Shown here piece by piece: positions 39,501 through 46,120 of a DNA stretch of 64,000 nt. This DNA comes from Culex pipiens pallens (taxonomy: Eukaryota > Arthropoda > Insecta > Diptera > Culicidae). Where the stretch lies: assembly GCF_016801865.2 (NCBI RefSeq), contig NC_068937.1:18076432-18140431 (forward strand), in the 5' to 3' direction. The notes beneath the pieces were generated by a model. It saw only the letters and a list, made by a program, of their open reading frames with translations. It ran no database searches and was not told where the DNA came from. The position numbers and the translations under genes are program-made. Numbering within the stretch: the first letter of the stretch is position 1; each line of letters starts with the position of its first letter.

Positions 39501-42500
39501 TATGTAATGTGATGATGACGAAGTAAGGACAGTTTTCGAGAGTTAAAATTAATTAATAAAAAATATGAAATTCATTTTAAGACACCTGAATGTGGATTAC
39601 ATCATTCACATAGCTTTCTTAAGGTTGACATACCAAAACAGGAAAAATAAACCTCTTATTCTTCCAGCTAAAATTGAAAAAAATTAGGGAAAATATAATC
39701 AAATTATTAAATTAAATTGAAATTTAGAAGAAATTAATGTCATTAAAATTATACAGTCAAACTTCGCATAGTGCGCCGGCGTTGTTGTAACATAATATTT
39801 TTGTACACTTAAACCATGGTTTACGCTCAGGCGTTACGCTTTTTATTTGATTGATTTCTCGAAAATCGTGTTATGTTTTTACATTCTTTTGAAAGATTGC
39901 AAAAATGTTGCGTTGTTCCATAGAAATCGACGAAATAAAAAGCGTTACGCCTTAGCCTAATCCGGGATTTTAGTGTACCCATCTCAGACGCAGGCGTTAC
40001 GTTGCAGTTGGTATAAAAAATATTTTTAAAATATGAAGTAAAATTTTAAAACTGACGAAGCTCAAAACATAGTTTTAGTTTTAGTGAATCGTTACATTTC
40101 TATAACAAATAATCCCTTTATAACGTGTTTTTCAAATTTCATTGATTTGTGTGTACAGTTAAACCACGGACGAAGTTAAACCTCGCGTAGTGCGCAGGCA
40201 TTACGCTTTGTGTTTCTTCAATTACTCTAAAACGACATAATAGTTTCGCAATGTTTTTGAAGCTAGTTGTAGATTTGAATAAGACGAACAAATTGCTTCA
40301 GAAAGACTGCAAAAATATTGTGTCGTGTTTGAGAAATCGACGAAATACAAAGCGTAACGCCTGCACACTATACGGGTTTAACTGTATGTATAAAGATTTT
40401 TATGAATGGTGCATGTTACGAATGGACGCCATTTTGACTTTTCAGGCAGGCTCAACGACGTTACTATCCGTTACAATATGTGAAACGGAAGAAATTCAAA
40501 GCATAACGCCTACGCGTAAAATTGGGTTTTCTTGAAGTGCTTATTCCTTTCTAATATAACCCAGAATTTTACGAATTAGGGACGTAACGAATGGTAACGG
40601 CATCATGCCTGCCTGAAAAGTCAAAATTGCGTGATGATAATAATATGAAAGAACAATTCTAGAGTTTTTTTTAACAGGTTCTATAAACATATGAAAGACA
40701 AAAGCTTAAACACTCAACCCCGATGGTTTGACACCAACTGTTGTCGAACGAACGGGGTCACTTTTTAGTTTAACACCCCTTTTACACGGAGTTCACATAC
40801 ACTACCAAACGTTTGTTTTGATAGTGTGCGTGAGCGTCGTGTAAAAAGTGACAGTTCGTCACTTTTTAGTTTGACTTTGACCAACCAACGGGGTACAAAT
40901 AAAAAAAAAGTGTTAAACGAAAAAGTGACCAACCACCGGGGGTTGACTGTAGCTTCTTATAAAAAAAAACCCTAGAATTGTTGGTATCCCCACCTGATTT
41001 GGAATTTTAGAATGGGTCTTACGCCGTTACTATCCGTTAAAACCCTCTAAGAAATGTAACGCTGGATATTACAGTTAAACTTTTTATTACGTTTTGTAAT
41101 TCGTTTTTTTTAACGATATCCAGATTTTTGAAAATGAAGACGTTACGAATGTTAACCATTTGGTACCGCTTTTTGCCCACCTGAAAATATCCGGTTCGTT
41201 TTGAATGGTAACGGCGAAAGACCCATTTAAATCCAGGTTTTTAAGCATGGAGGACGTTACGAATGTTAACTGCGTTACGCACACCTTAAATGTCAACATG
41301 GCTTGGTGCTACCAACATTACAAACAAATTTTTCATGGTATGACAGCTACACTTTTTTATAATGTTGGTACCACTACACGATTTTGACATTGCTGACGTG
41401 CGTGACGCCGTTAATTTTCGTAACGCCCTCCATGCTTAAAAATCTAGATGTTCAAAATCGAGTGGTGATACCAACATTAGACAATACAAGGTTGTAATCT
41501 ATATAATAATCATTGATCATATTAGCGTCTAACGATAATCTATCCTTATCGTTATCGTTATTTCGATAATTCTATCAGCGATAATCTAAGCGACGATAAC
41601 GGACGATAACTCATTTTTTATAATCTTCTTAAAAATTACCTAATCCTAACATATCATGTAAAATTTTCACCAACAATATATTTTTTGATAATGTAGTAAG
41701 TTTAAATGTATTAATACTAAAAAAAATCATAAAATACCGTATATTTTGAAGTTACTTTATTTTGATTTTTTGCAATATGGGTATCAATCGCAGCAAAATT
41801 TGTATGCATATTCTTTGTATTGTTTTTTTTTTTTGTAAAATACTAAAATTTTCACAAAATTTCGACTTTTTCAAAAATACTCAAATTTTCATATTCCACA
41901 ACTTGGGTATCAAACGATGTATGATGATGTGTGAATATGTAGGGGGAGAGGGGGTAATATGCACCCCCTAAGGGAAAACTGTGATTTCTCAACCATTACA
42001 GCATTACTGTGGAAAATTTTATTCGATGTTATAAAACAACTATTATTCTTCATCATCCATGTGATAAAAGTCTTAAAAAACCTCAAAATTGTTCGAAAAT
42101 ATCGAATTTCTAAAATTATTTTTGATTCATTTCAAACAACCATGCGGGGCAATATGCACCGCAACATTGGGGCAAAATGCACTACAACAACGGGGCAAAA
42201 TGCACCACAACATGGGGCAAAATGCACCGGGTAAAAGCAGTTTTTACTAGTCACCACTAGATGACACCGCTGTTTTTACAAAAGAGCTTCAGAGCGGTGC
42301 ATTTTGCCCCGACCACGCTTTTTGCAGAAAATTTAATTAAAAATGAATTTTTTGATGTTTTTGGACTCATCTATCTACAGAATAGTGAAGATTATGCCAA
42401 AAACTATATACCTCAATACTTTCAATAACAATAAATGCTTTTTATATTGTCCAAAAATCATAATGAAAGTTCAATGAAAATTAGATGAAAACACAACATT

Positions 42501-44930
42501 TTAAAGTTTTGCAAATAACTTAAGCTGTTTTTATACTACGATGCTCAAATTTTTCCAGCATGGTTTATTAATGTAAAGCTTCCAATTTCTATGAGTTTTT
42601 CCCCGGAACATTCTTCCAAATACTGAGAAAAGCAGGGGGTGCATTTTGCCCCGTGGGTGCATATTACCCCCTCTCCCCCTACTACTATTTTTTTCAGAAA
42701 ATGCAGTTTGTTTGCGAAAATACTCAAATTATAGTAATTCAGCAATTCCCCACGAAAACAGCATGAAAAAAAACAAAAGTGCTCGGATCGGGCTCAAAAT
42801 TTTTGTGGGAGTTCCCTGGCTGAAATAATTAGACCCGTATTTTTTTGTTTGGCCATTAGGGTGACCTACGCCGTGTTAGGGTGGTCTGAAAAATTGCCAT
42901 TTACGTCGATTTTCGCAAAAACGACTTTTTTCGAAAAATCATAACTCCTCGCCATTTCAACCGATTTCAATTGTCTTTTACGCAAATGAAAGGTGATAAG
43001 TTGGCCTTTCAAAGAAAAATAGTAAGAAGTTTCAAAAATCTAGCCTAACATATGAAAAGGGCGTATGCAACTTTAAAATGCCGTTTTGACGGTGTCTGGA
43101 CCAAAGAGCCTATGTCTGGAAATAATTTTATCGGATTCCCCGGACATTTTTACATAACATTCAAAAAAAATGGGAGGAGTTCATTAGCAGGATTCCGAGA
43201 TATGATTTTTTGAAAATAAAATCCGTGTTTTCTGACGCACCGCGCGCAAAAACCGGAGAATGACGAAATTGGCAAAAATTTATTCATTGTAACTTACTAC
43301 ATTATTTAAAAAAAATATATTCTGAGCTAAATCTTTGAAAATTTAAAATGAATTGGCTACATTAAGTCAATTTTTGAAATATATTTAAAATGTTTTGTCG
43401 TCAGATTTTCGCCGGAAGAATTATCGAAATAACAAAAACGATCAATTATTATAGAATTTTTATAGAACTTTATCTTTATCCACATCCGAAAATAAGTTTA
43501 CCATGCTATGAAAAACAATTTTTTTTCGGATGGTATCAGGGTGCCAAGGTCAAAATAAAAATAATCCGACAAAGTACCGATAAAAAATCTGGTAAAGAAT
43601 GGCAGCTAAAAATTTCATAATTATGAATAGAGGATGGACGGTTTGAATTAATTCAAAAGTTTCTAGAATTTTAACAAATAAATACATTTTAAGCCATTAA
43701 AAGGTTGAATTTACATTTTTTTTGAAATAAATACTAACTGATTTTTAGATTTTTGATTTAAATCGTTCATTTTAATCAAAAATTATCGCAGAGAAAAGTT
43801 TGGCAGAATATTAAAAATGTGTCATAATCTGGCACAAATAATGATTATTCTTTATTCTGACTGACACTTGAAAAATGTGGCATTCCCATACTTAACTGGC
43901 AACCCTGAATGGTATGACCAAAAGATTTTGACATTTCAGGCGAGCCTGACACCGTTACCAAGTGTTACTATTCGTAACGTCCTTCATTCTTTGAAATCTT
44001 GATAACTACAGAACATTCCCCCCTAAAAAGTCAATTAGTAACGGACATAACACAAGATAACACCTGATCCCACACACTCACACTCACACACAAATGCATC
44101 CCTCATCCGACACGTCGCGCCAGAACCTGCTGTCACTGCTCTGCTGTGTAGTTGTTATGTTGATGATGATGACGTTGATGATGATGCTGCTGCTGATGCT
44201 GCTAGTGTAAATACCAAAACCAAAACACCTAGTGAATGTCCACAACGTAACCCTGTCCCCCAAAGCCTCCACCTCCTCCAAACACTCTAGCAAGCGCATG
44301 TAACGTCCGGTAGCGCCTGAAATTTGTTGACGTGCTAACGCTCGGTAACGTCTAACGTGCGTCGCTTTTGTTCTTTTTCTTTCTTGGCGATTCTTATTTC
44401 TCCCCAGGATGTGTCTAGCCAAATTCTGCCCAAGGTGACGGTGGAGGACAGCAGCAGCAACAGCACCGGCCGGCCGCAGAGCAAAATCGGACGCCTCCGG
44501 GCCATCGGGAACCAGATTCGGTGAGTGCGAACGCTAACGCCAGCTGTCAGAAAAACGCTAACGCTCACGCGCTTTCCCTAGGTTCCTCCGCCGCTTGGAA
44601 CGCTCGATCCGGCAGAAGGACCGCCTGATTGCGGTCGCCTCCGACGAGGACGGATCGCCCAAGGTCACGTCGCCGCTGCTGAAGAAGCCGGAAGTGGTGG
44701 CCGGCGGCGTTAGCATCACGATCGAGGTGCCACCTGGCGAGAGGGGCCAGCAGCAGCAGCTGCTGATGCCGTCCAGTGCGGCCGGCGTCAAGTCGCGGCA
44801 GAACTTTAAAATGTCCCGCCAGAAGCGGGTCGCCAACAGCCGGTCCGGCGGCGGTTACAGCGCGGAACAGCAACCCTGGCTGGAGCGGGAACACAAGCTG
44901 CTCGGCAGCGCCGATGTAAATAGCGATTAA
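12318..44930 (+). CDS. CUB-like/EGF single-pass membrane protein, 13 exons (5' incomplete)
   Basis: Joining 12318-12523, 12620-13427, 15070-15297, 20765-20880, 20952-21182, 30013-30765, 30841-31199, 31301-31647, 31859-32312, 36458-36930, 37154-37701, 44408-44520 and 44582-44930 gives 1660 residues with every splice phase consistent. The order is a CUB-like domain (residues 1 to about 165), three complete six-cysteine EGF-like domains (about 172-276), a transmembrane helix (about 297-316), then a tail of about 1340 residues. The tail is Ser/Pro/Thr-rich, with basic, Gln, Gly and Asp/Glu tracts and no enzymatic domain that I recognise. By family logic it is a type I surface protein with adhesive or ligand-binding ectodomain and a scaffold-like cytoplasmic tail. 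Start codon and signal peptide are upstream and not seen. I cannot name the gene with confidence. Confidence 0.85.
12620..13427 (+). CDS. Exon 2: rest of CUB-like domain, three EGF-like domains, transmembrane helix
   Basis: It opens with IYDNYADRNGTLWHLCE, continuing the CUB-like fold, with sequons NGT and NAT. EGF 1-3 are encoded at 12929-13243; each has six cysteines with the C-x-C-x(6-8)-C ending (CQCRGHFTGRFC, CHCQPGYMGQRC, CRCHAWWEGARC). The transmembrane helix is encoded at about 13304-13363 (FWLGLITVFVVLAVIGLVW), followed by the stop-transfer residues CAKRHFPEK. The donor is GTGAGT at 13428, phase 1. Confidence 0.95.
13461..14965. repeat. About 135-bp tandem repeat in intron 2, about 11 copies
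   Basis: The unit contains GTAACAAGCAAGAGGT, CGGATCATACCCGC, CTTCAGTGAGTATGGTAGA, TCTGAAGACTCCCTGGAGTC and AAGACCTGTAGATCTACCGC. AGATCTAC recurs near 13739, 13871, 14006 and onward at spacings of about 132-135 bp. It fills nearly all of the intron between exons 2 and 3. Short open frames on either strand are repeat by-products. Confidence 0.9.
15070..15297 (+). CDS. Exon 3: juxtamembrane cytoplasmic segment
   Basis: The acceptor CTTCCAG ends at 15069 and the donor GTAAGA starts at 15298. It encodes TPFPPHHLNTALREQL, an Ala/Thr-rich linker, TIFGRLGIRKPSILSLSSP and TFSLDDLLRPPP. Phase 1 in and phase 1 out. No domain is recognised. Confidence 0.85.
15298..16030. other. Intron 3, left part, no repeat array
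   Basis: AT-rich intron sequence. A short (CCTAA)3 run sits at about 15365-15382. Nothing else is supported. Confidence 0.5.
16040..16700 (+). repeat. About 142-bp tandem repeat in intron 3, 4-5 copies
   Basis: The unit contains GAAGTTTGACATGTCGCA, AATGTCCCCCCATC, GGAACCGGTTCCGGTGGCC and ATTTTGGGTCAAAA. Starts at 16087, 16229, 16371 and about 16514 give a period of 142-143 bp. The final copy breaks off into the 9-bp array that follows. Confidence 0.9.
16700..19635 (+). repeat. T-rich 9-bp satellite (array 1), intron 3
   Basis: About 2.9 kb of 9-bp units: TAATTTTTG, TCATTTTTG, ACATTTTTG and ACAATTTTG. The variants occur in homogeneous blocks (for example TAATTTTTG at 16790-16980, TCATTTTTG at 18305-18675, ACAATTTTG at 18675-19630). 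Because the period is a multiple of three, several frames stay open for hundreds of codons on both strands. These are not genes. The array is the reverse complement of array 2 at 21540-29300. Confidence 0.97.
19636..20764. other. Intron 3, right part
   Basis: AT-rich sequence with ATTTAGTACTAAA-type palindromic bits near 20420-20560 but no supported gene. It ends in the acceptor TTCTCAG before exon 4. Confidence 0.5.
20765..20880 (+). CDS. Exon 4: basic tail segment
   Basis: The acceptor is TTCTCAG and the donor is GTAACC at 20881. Two bases complete the Arg codon begun in exon 3. It encodes TPSPRKKRNNSTPTKKN then EKKQILQQLVSPAPNS. The Lys/Arg cluster could be a nuclear or phosphoinositide-binding patch; that is inference. 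Exon 4 and exon 5 together are 347 bp, not a multiple of three. Confidence 0.85.
20952..21182 (+). CDS. Exon 5: acidic/Ser-rich tail segment
   Basis: The acceptor CCTCTTCAG follows a 71-bp intron and the donor is GTGAGT at 21183. It encodes QQVSLGELIQLSENRLKV, HAESESDLKETTFSEHSLSV, KKVTFARLLSKVSAEMSS and GSEDLAN. It is exactly 77 codons and ends in phase 0. KKVTFARLL resembles an RVxF-type PP1-docking sequence (KVTF), which is inference from the motif alone. Confidence 0.9.
21540..29305 (+). repeat. A-rich 9-bp satellite (array 2) with higher-order units, intron 5
   Basis: About 7.7 kb of 9-bp units: TGACAAAAA, TTACAAAAA, ACCAAAATG and ACCTAAATG. A shared non-repetitive phrase (AAAAATTACCTAATGACCAA) recurs at about 22130, 23764, 25381 and 27189, so units of 1634, 1617 and 1808 bp are repeated. 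Each unit runs degenerate ACCAAAATG block, homogeneous TGACAAAAA block, TTACAAAAA block, then degenerate ACCTAAATG block. Long open frames (TKMTKM, SFLSFL, VIFVIF patterns) are repeat by-products. Confidence 0.97.
29306..30012. other. Intron 5, right part
   Basis: AT-rich sequence with TGTTTACA/TGTAAACA motifs (29700-29880) and a purine-rich run (29920-29980). No coding evidence was found. Confidence 0.5.
30013..30765 (+). CDS. Exon 6: Ser/Pro-rich tail segment
   Basis: I chose 30013 because it is in phase 0 with exon 5 and opens with GTKHSSALSLPTEVPQR. The acceptor is the unusual CCAAAAG after a pyrimidine-rich stretch; the CTAG acceptor at 30029 would break the frame. It encodes SVPPSPSTNEIRSPHSTSS, SSADSILAMFKNFATSS, STIEVPVLDALSAAH, a Thr run, TILLEIPSNGINN and PTPIPSPALTPIMP. 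The donor is GTAAGC at 30766. Confidence 0.85.
30841..31199 (+). CDS. Exon 7: tail segment with repeated beta-like motifs
   Basis: It is bounded by CCCCCTAG and GGTTCG (donor GT at 31200). It encodes HQVTIEINQPESDTDSPTPT, RISISIDVQPPTPERERAQ, DLVIPELIIQQPSPTRERT and MFPGSPPPQRASIGETSS. Two related phrases, PPTPERER and PSPTRER, are possible proline-directed kinase sites. It leaves two bases of an Arg codon. Confidence 0.9.
31301..31647 (+). CDS. Exon 8: tail segment with Ser-rich SSSGYSSM block
   Basis: The acceptor is TCTCCGCAG and the donor is GTGAGG at 31648. It encodes LLKQWEKPGSLDLPFEPP, MITITSNMAEVESDADC, then SESNLSSSGYSSMASPGP and SSNPLCPSEMEDPGSG. A second donor, CACAG/GTAAAC, lies at 31426. 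It leaves the same phase, so splicing from either donor to exon 9 stays in frame, and the shorter form lacks 74 residues. Confidence 0.85.
31859..32312 (+). CDS. Exon 9: tail segment, Gly-rich and acidic
   Basis: The acceptor is CCAAAAG at 31858; the exon completes a Gly codon. It encodes SAGTGFPGLGSMMGATGR, a Gly run, DSFRLRSDSETLSDDPLL, DEKIEEGEIRSAKELELYIG and LPSIVIQTEGFDKLSPVSS. The donor GTAACC starts at 32313. If it is not used, translation ends one codon later at TAA (32314-32316), a possible short isoform. Confidence 0.85.
32313..33241. other. Intron 9, left part
   Basis: Non-coding. Several TTTGACAG/CTGTCAAA words occur (for example 32744, 32896, 32974), typical of mosquito interspersed elements, but no element boundary is clear. 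Confidence 0.45.
33242..33751. mobile_element. Nested inverted-repeat element, three levels
   Basis: The outer arms 33242-33291 and 33701-33751 are about 50 bp inverted copies (CTGTCAAATCAGGG; TTGCAAGATCTTGTCGCTCG). Inside are a second pair (AGAGTTTTTTTTGAATAGGT near 33365 and its inverse near 33612) and a third, innermost pair (CCAGGTTTTTAAGCG at 33391 and its inverse ending about 33587). This looks like successive insertion of foldback elements into one another. Confidence 0.75.
33765..34050. repeat. Relative of the 12061-12235 element
   Basis: GAAATCATTTGACAGCTCGT (33775) and GTAAACAGTGCACGCGAGCTG followed by TTAACCTCTAAACCGAGTC match the arms of the element at 12061-12235 in the same order. 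The ends are not well defined. Confidence 0.45.
34051..35146. other. Intron 9, AT-rich stretch
   Basis: No gene or clear repeat seen. Confidence 0.4.
35147..35298. mobile_element. Short foldback MITE (AGAGTTTTTTTT family)
   Basis: The left arm AGAGTTTTTTTTAAAGGTCC then TATAAACAAAATTTTCA and GCTTTTTGGGTGTTTTT is inverted at 35225-35297. The same terminal phrase occurs at 33365, 33612 (inverted), 40661 and 40968 (inverted), so this is a multi-copy family in the window. Confidence 0.65.
35814..35934. mobile_element. Short MITE with TTCTTTTATTACGTAACGC ends
   Basis: Perfect terminal inverted repeats, TTCTTTTATTACGTAACGC and GCGTTACGTAATAAAAGAA, enclose two G-runs (11-12 G) of about 100 bp interior. 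No open frame. The G-runs could form quadruplexes. Confidence 0.75.
36458..36930 (+). CDS. Exon 10: tail segment, conserved-looking core then basic/Gly-rich part
   Basis: The acceptor is TCTCCGCAG and the donor is GTAAAG at 36931. It opens with DRTASMERFSPLFYGKKDQ and LPFTDSDGLYDFPSSDGKG, then a basic Ser-rich part (RRRDRRSSSRQSLSPSKS), SVLLEIPGGGG, and RKSPKRRPLYRHPVASSSSS. An internal donor, GTAAGG at 36568, leaves the same phase as 36930 and would remove 121 residues in frame. Confidence 0.85.
37154..37701 (+). CDS. Exon 11: tail segment ending in an acidic tract
   Basis: The acceptor is AATCCAG; the exon completes an Ala codon. It encodes FVTFTKETQLCDSGDDTGE, Thr/Ser/Pro low complexity, DLFRRLLNFKLDKLTVAP and an Asp/Glu-rich stretch ending FDGFEK. 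The donor used here, GTTTTG at 37702, is weak. A strong internal donor, GTACGT at 37213, also ends in phase 0 and would drop 163 residues in frame. Confidence 0.8.
37795..38810. other. Intron 11, left part
   Basis: AT-rich, with many TTTGACA/TGTCAAA words and a TGTAAATA at 38133. No coding evidence. Confidence 0.4.
38810..39390. repeat. Possible foldback element, GTCCTTTTGAC type
   Basis: TTAGTCAACTTTCAACCTTA near 38918 is inverted at about 39368-39384 (AAGGTTGAAAGTTAAC). Repeated 'TTTTGTCCTTTTGAC'-like words on the left match 'GTCGAAAAGACATGAG' and 'GGTCAAAATGACTAA' on the right. The boundaries are unclear. Confidence 0.45.
39804..39976. mobile_element. TA-flanked MITE (CACTTAAACC ends)
   Basis: It starts TA-CACTTAAACCATGG, and ends GGGATTTTAGTG-TA. 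The internal inverted words GGCGTTACGCTTTTTATTT and AAATAAAAAGCGTTACGCC are perfect. It is related to the next element. Confidence 0.6.
40154..40386. mobile_element. TA-flanked MITE with CAGTTAAACC ends
   Basis: The terminal repeats TA-CAGTTAAACC and GGTTTAACTG-TA, and the inner pair GTGCGCAGGCATTACGCTTT / AAAGCGTAACGCCTGCAC, show a full foldback. CAGT termini with TA duplication are typical of Tc1/mariner-derived MITEs. Confidence 0.75.
40396..40640. repeat. Inverted repeat, GTTACGAATGG family
   Basis: ATTTTGACTTTTCAGGCAGG (40431-40450) is inverted at about 40610-40630. The neighbouring words GTTACGAATGG and GTAACGGC recur at 41140, 41210, 43950 and 47095, so this is a scattered family. Confidence 0.55.
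40661..40985. mobile_element. MITE inserted between AGAGTTTTTTTT arms
   Basis: Outer arms AATTCTAGAGTTTTTTTTAA (from about 40656) and its inverse ending about 40981 enclose an inner unit with CACTCAACCCCGATGG (about 40709) and CCACCGGGGGTTGACTG-TA (to 40950). Internal repeats of 'GTCACTTTTTAGTTT' are seen. This appears to be two nested elements. Confidence 0.6.
41231..41449. mobile_element. Foldback MITE (CCAGGTTTTTAAGCATGG family)
   Basis: ATCCAGGTTTTTAAGCATGG at 41231 is matched by the inverse at the right end (CCATGCTTAAAAATCTAGAT). The arms continue through GTTACGAA and end at CCAACATTA / TAATGTTGG around a short loop. The innermost element at 33391-33587 is the same family. Confidence 0.75.
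41940..42681. mobile_element. TA-flanked inverted-repeat element with GGGGCAAAATGCAC boxes
   Basis: The terminal repeats GGGGGAGAGGGGGTAATATG (41942 on) and the inverse at 42660-42679 are near perfect, flanked by TA. Inside, GGGGCAAAATGCAC is repeated about three times in tandem, and its inverse GTGCATTTTGCCCC occurs at 42297 and 42640. The length is 742 bp with no transposase frame. Confidence 0.8.
42690..43900. other. Intron 11, repeat-like non-coding stretch
   Basis: 42890-43270 looks like an interspersed repeat by composition (AAATCATAACTCCTCGCC, GGTGTCTGGACC), but no second copy is in the window. Nothing coding is supported. Confidence 0.35.
44408..44520 (+). CDS. Exon 12: tail segment
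   Basis: The acceptor is TCCCCAG and the donor is GTGAGT at 44521. It encodes DVSSQILPKVTVEDSSSN, then KIGRLRAIGNQIR. It leaves two bases of an Arg codon that exon 13 completes across a 61-bp intron. Confidence 0.9.
44582..44930 (+). CDS. Exon 13: C-terminus and stop
   Basis: The acceptor is TCCCTAG. It encodes FLRRLERSIRQKDRLIAVAS, KKPEVVAGGVSITIEVPPGE, a Gln run, and a basic SRQKRVANSRSG region. It ends EREHKLLGSADVNSD, with TAA at 44928-44930. The FLRRLERSIRQKDRL stretch could form an amphipathic helix. Confidence 0.92.
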
Positions 44931-45652
44931 AGTGTAAATAAACGCGTGTTTAGATATGATGACAGATAAACGATCAGTTGGCCGCCATTTTGAATTTTCG
45001 CAAGCCGCAAGCGTTAGTAAGCGTTACCTTCTTCCAGCGGGAACCGTCTGCAATAAACAAGTGTTTGTTTTTAACTGTGTGTAGCTGTCAGAAAATAATA
45101 AACAACAAATGCACAAACAACCCGTTGTATGTATGTGTGTTCGTCTACCCCATCGTATGTGTGCAGACCGTCGACACACTTCTTTCAGTAGGCTTAAGGA
45201 GACGTGTAAATAGACCCAATTTGAACACACCTGTTTCGGTTTTCTTCGTTTCGTAACGGGCGTAACGCTAACGCCGCTAACAATAAGCCACACTAATACT
45301 GACAACCAAGCAAGCAACAACTCTACAGCAATACTTAGGAAACACCTTTTTTCTAATGTCAACAAATTTAGAGTGTTGCCGCTGGCAACACTGCTCTCGA
45401 ACTCTTTTTACAAAAAAAACACAAACAAGCAAGAGCAACTTTTAATCTTAGGAATGGAAAAAAGAGAAGAAAATGGCGCGGGCCAGACTCTCACGAAACA
45501 TTTGAATGTGTTCAGTTTTATTTTAGGATTGCGAAACGCCGTCTCTGTAAATACACACTAAACTATTGAGAAAGCAACTATTTTAAAAAACTCACTGACT
45601 TACGTTAGATTTGCGCACCTAAACAAAAACAAAACCAAAAAATGTGTAAATA
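44915..45652 (+). promoter_or_regulatory. Cluster of UGUAAAUA (Pumilio-type) sites
   Basis: The exact octamer TGTAAATA occurs at 44915, 44933, 45205, 45546 and 45645 on the sense strand, the first overlapping the last codons. UGUANAUA is the established Pumilio/PUF binding element, usually in 3' UTRs and linked to translational repression. Their use here is inference. Confidence 0.5.
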
Positions 45653-46120
45653 CGAGCAAAATGCAAGTACAATTCAACAAAACAAACAAAAAAGAAAAAG
45701 CGAATTCCAAAGCAAACAGTCTGTAAAAATTGACCAATAAAACTGCAAACAAAGCAAAAAAAAACAAAACTCTTAGCGCCCACCACTAACAACCATCACT
45801 AACACTAACACAAGAAGATAAAAACAAACCCCATGTTGCGAAAAAAAATAAGATGAAAGTCGTCGGCAAAGAATGTAAATTGGTAGTAGATCACACCTGA
45901 ATTGAGACTGATTTTTTAGAACACGAACTAAACAAAAAAAGAGAAACAAAAATTGCGAATAAAAAAACAAGCGGACGATCGAAATCGAAATCGCAAAGTT
46001 GGCAACACTGGGAAATATAAGAGAAAGTAGCAGTAGATCGAATCGCAGCCAATTAGAAAGATCGTATTTAGAAGCAGTAGGCGGTGTAGAAAAAAAACAG
46101 CTTGACGAAAAGGTGAGATG
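44931..46120 (+). other. Probable 3' UTR with candidate poly(A) signals
   Basis: This is A-rich sense-strand sequence after the stop. AATAAA occurs at 44937, 45050, 45098 and 45736. The strand asymmetry (A over T) continues to about 46090, then ends. The real cleavage site cannot be set from sequence alone. Confidence 0.5.
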
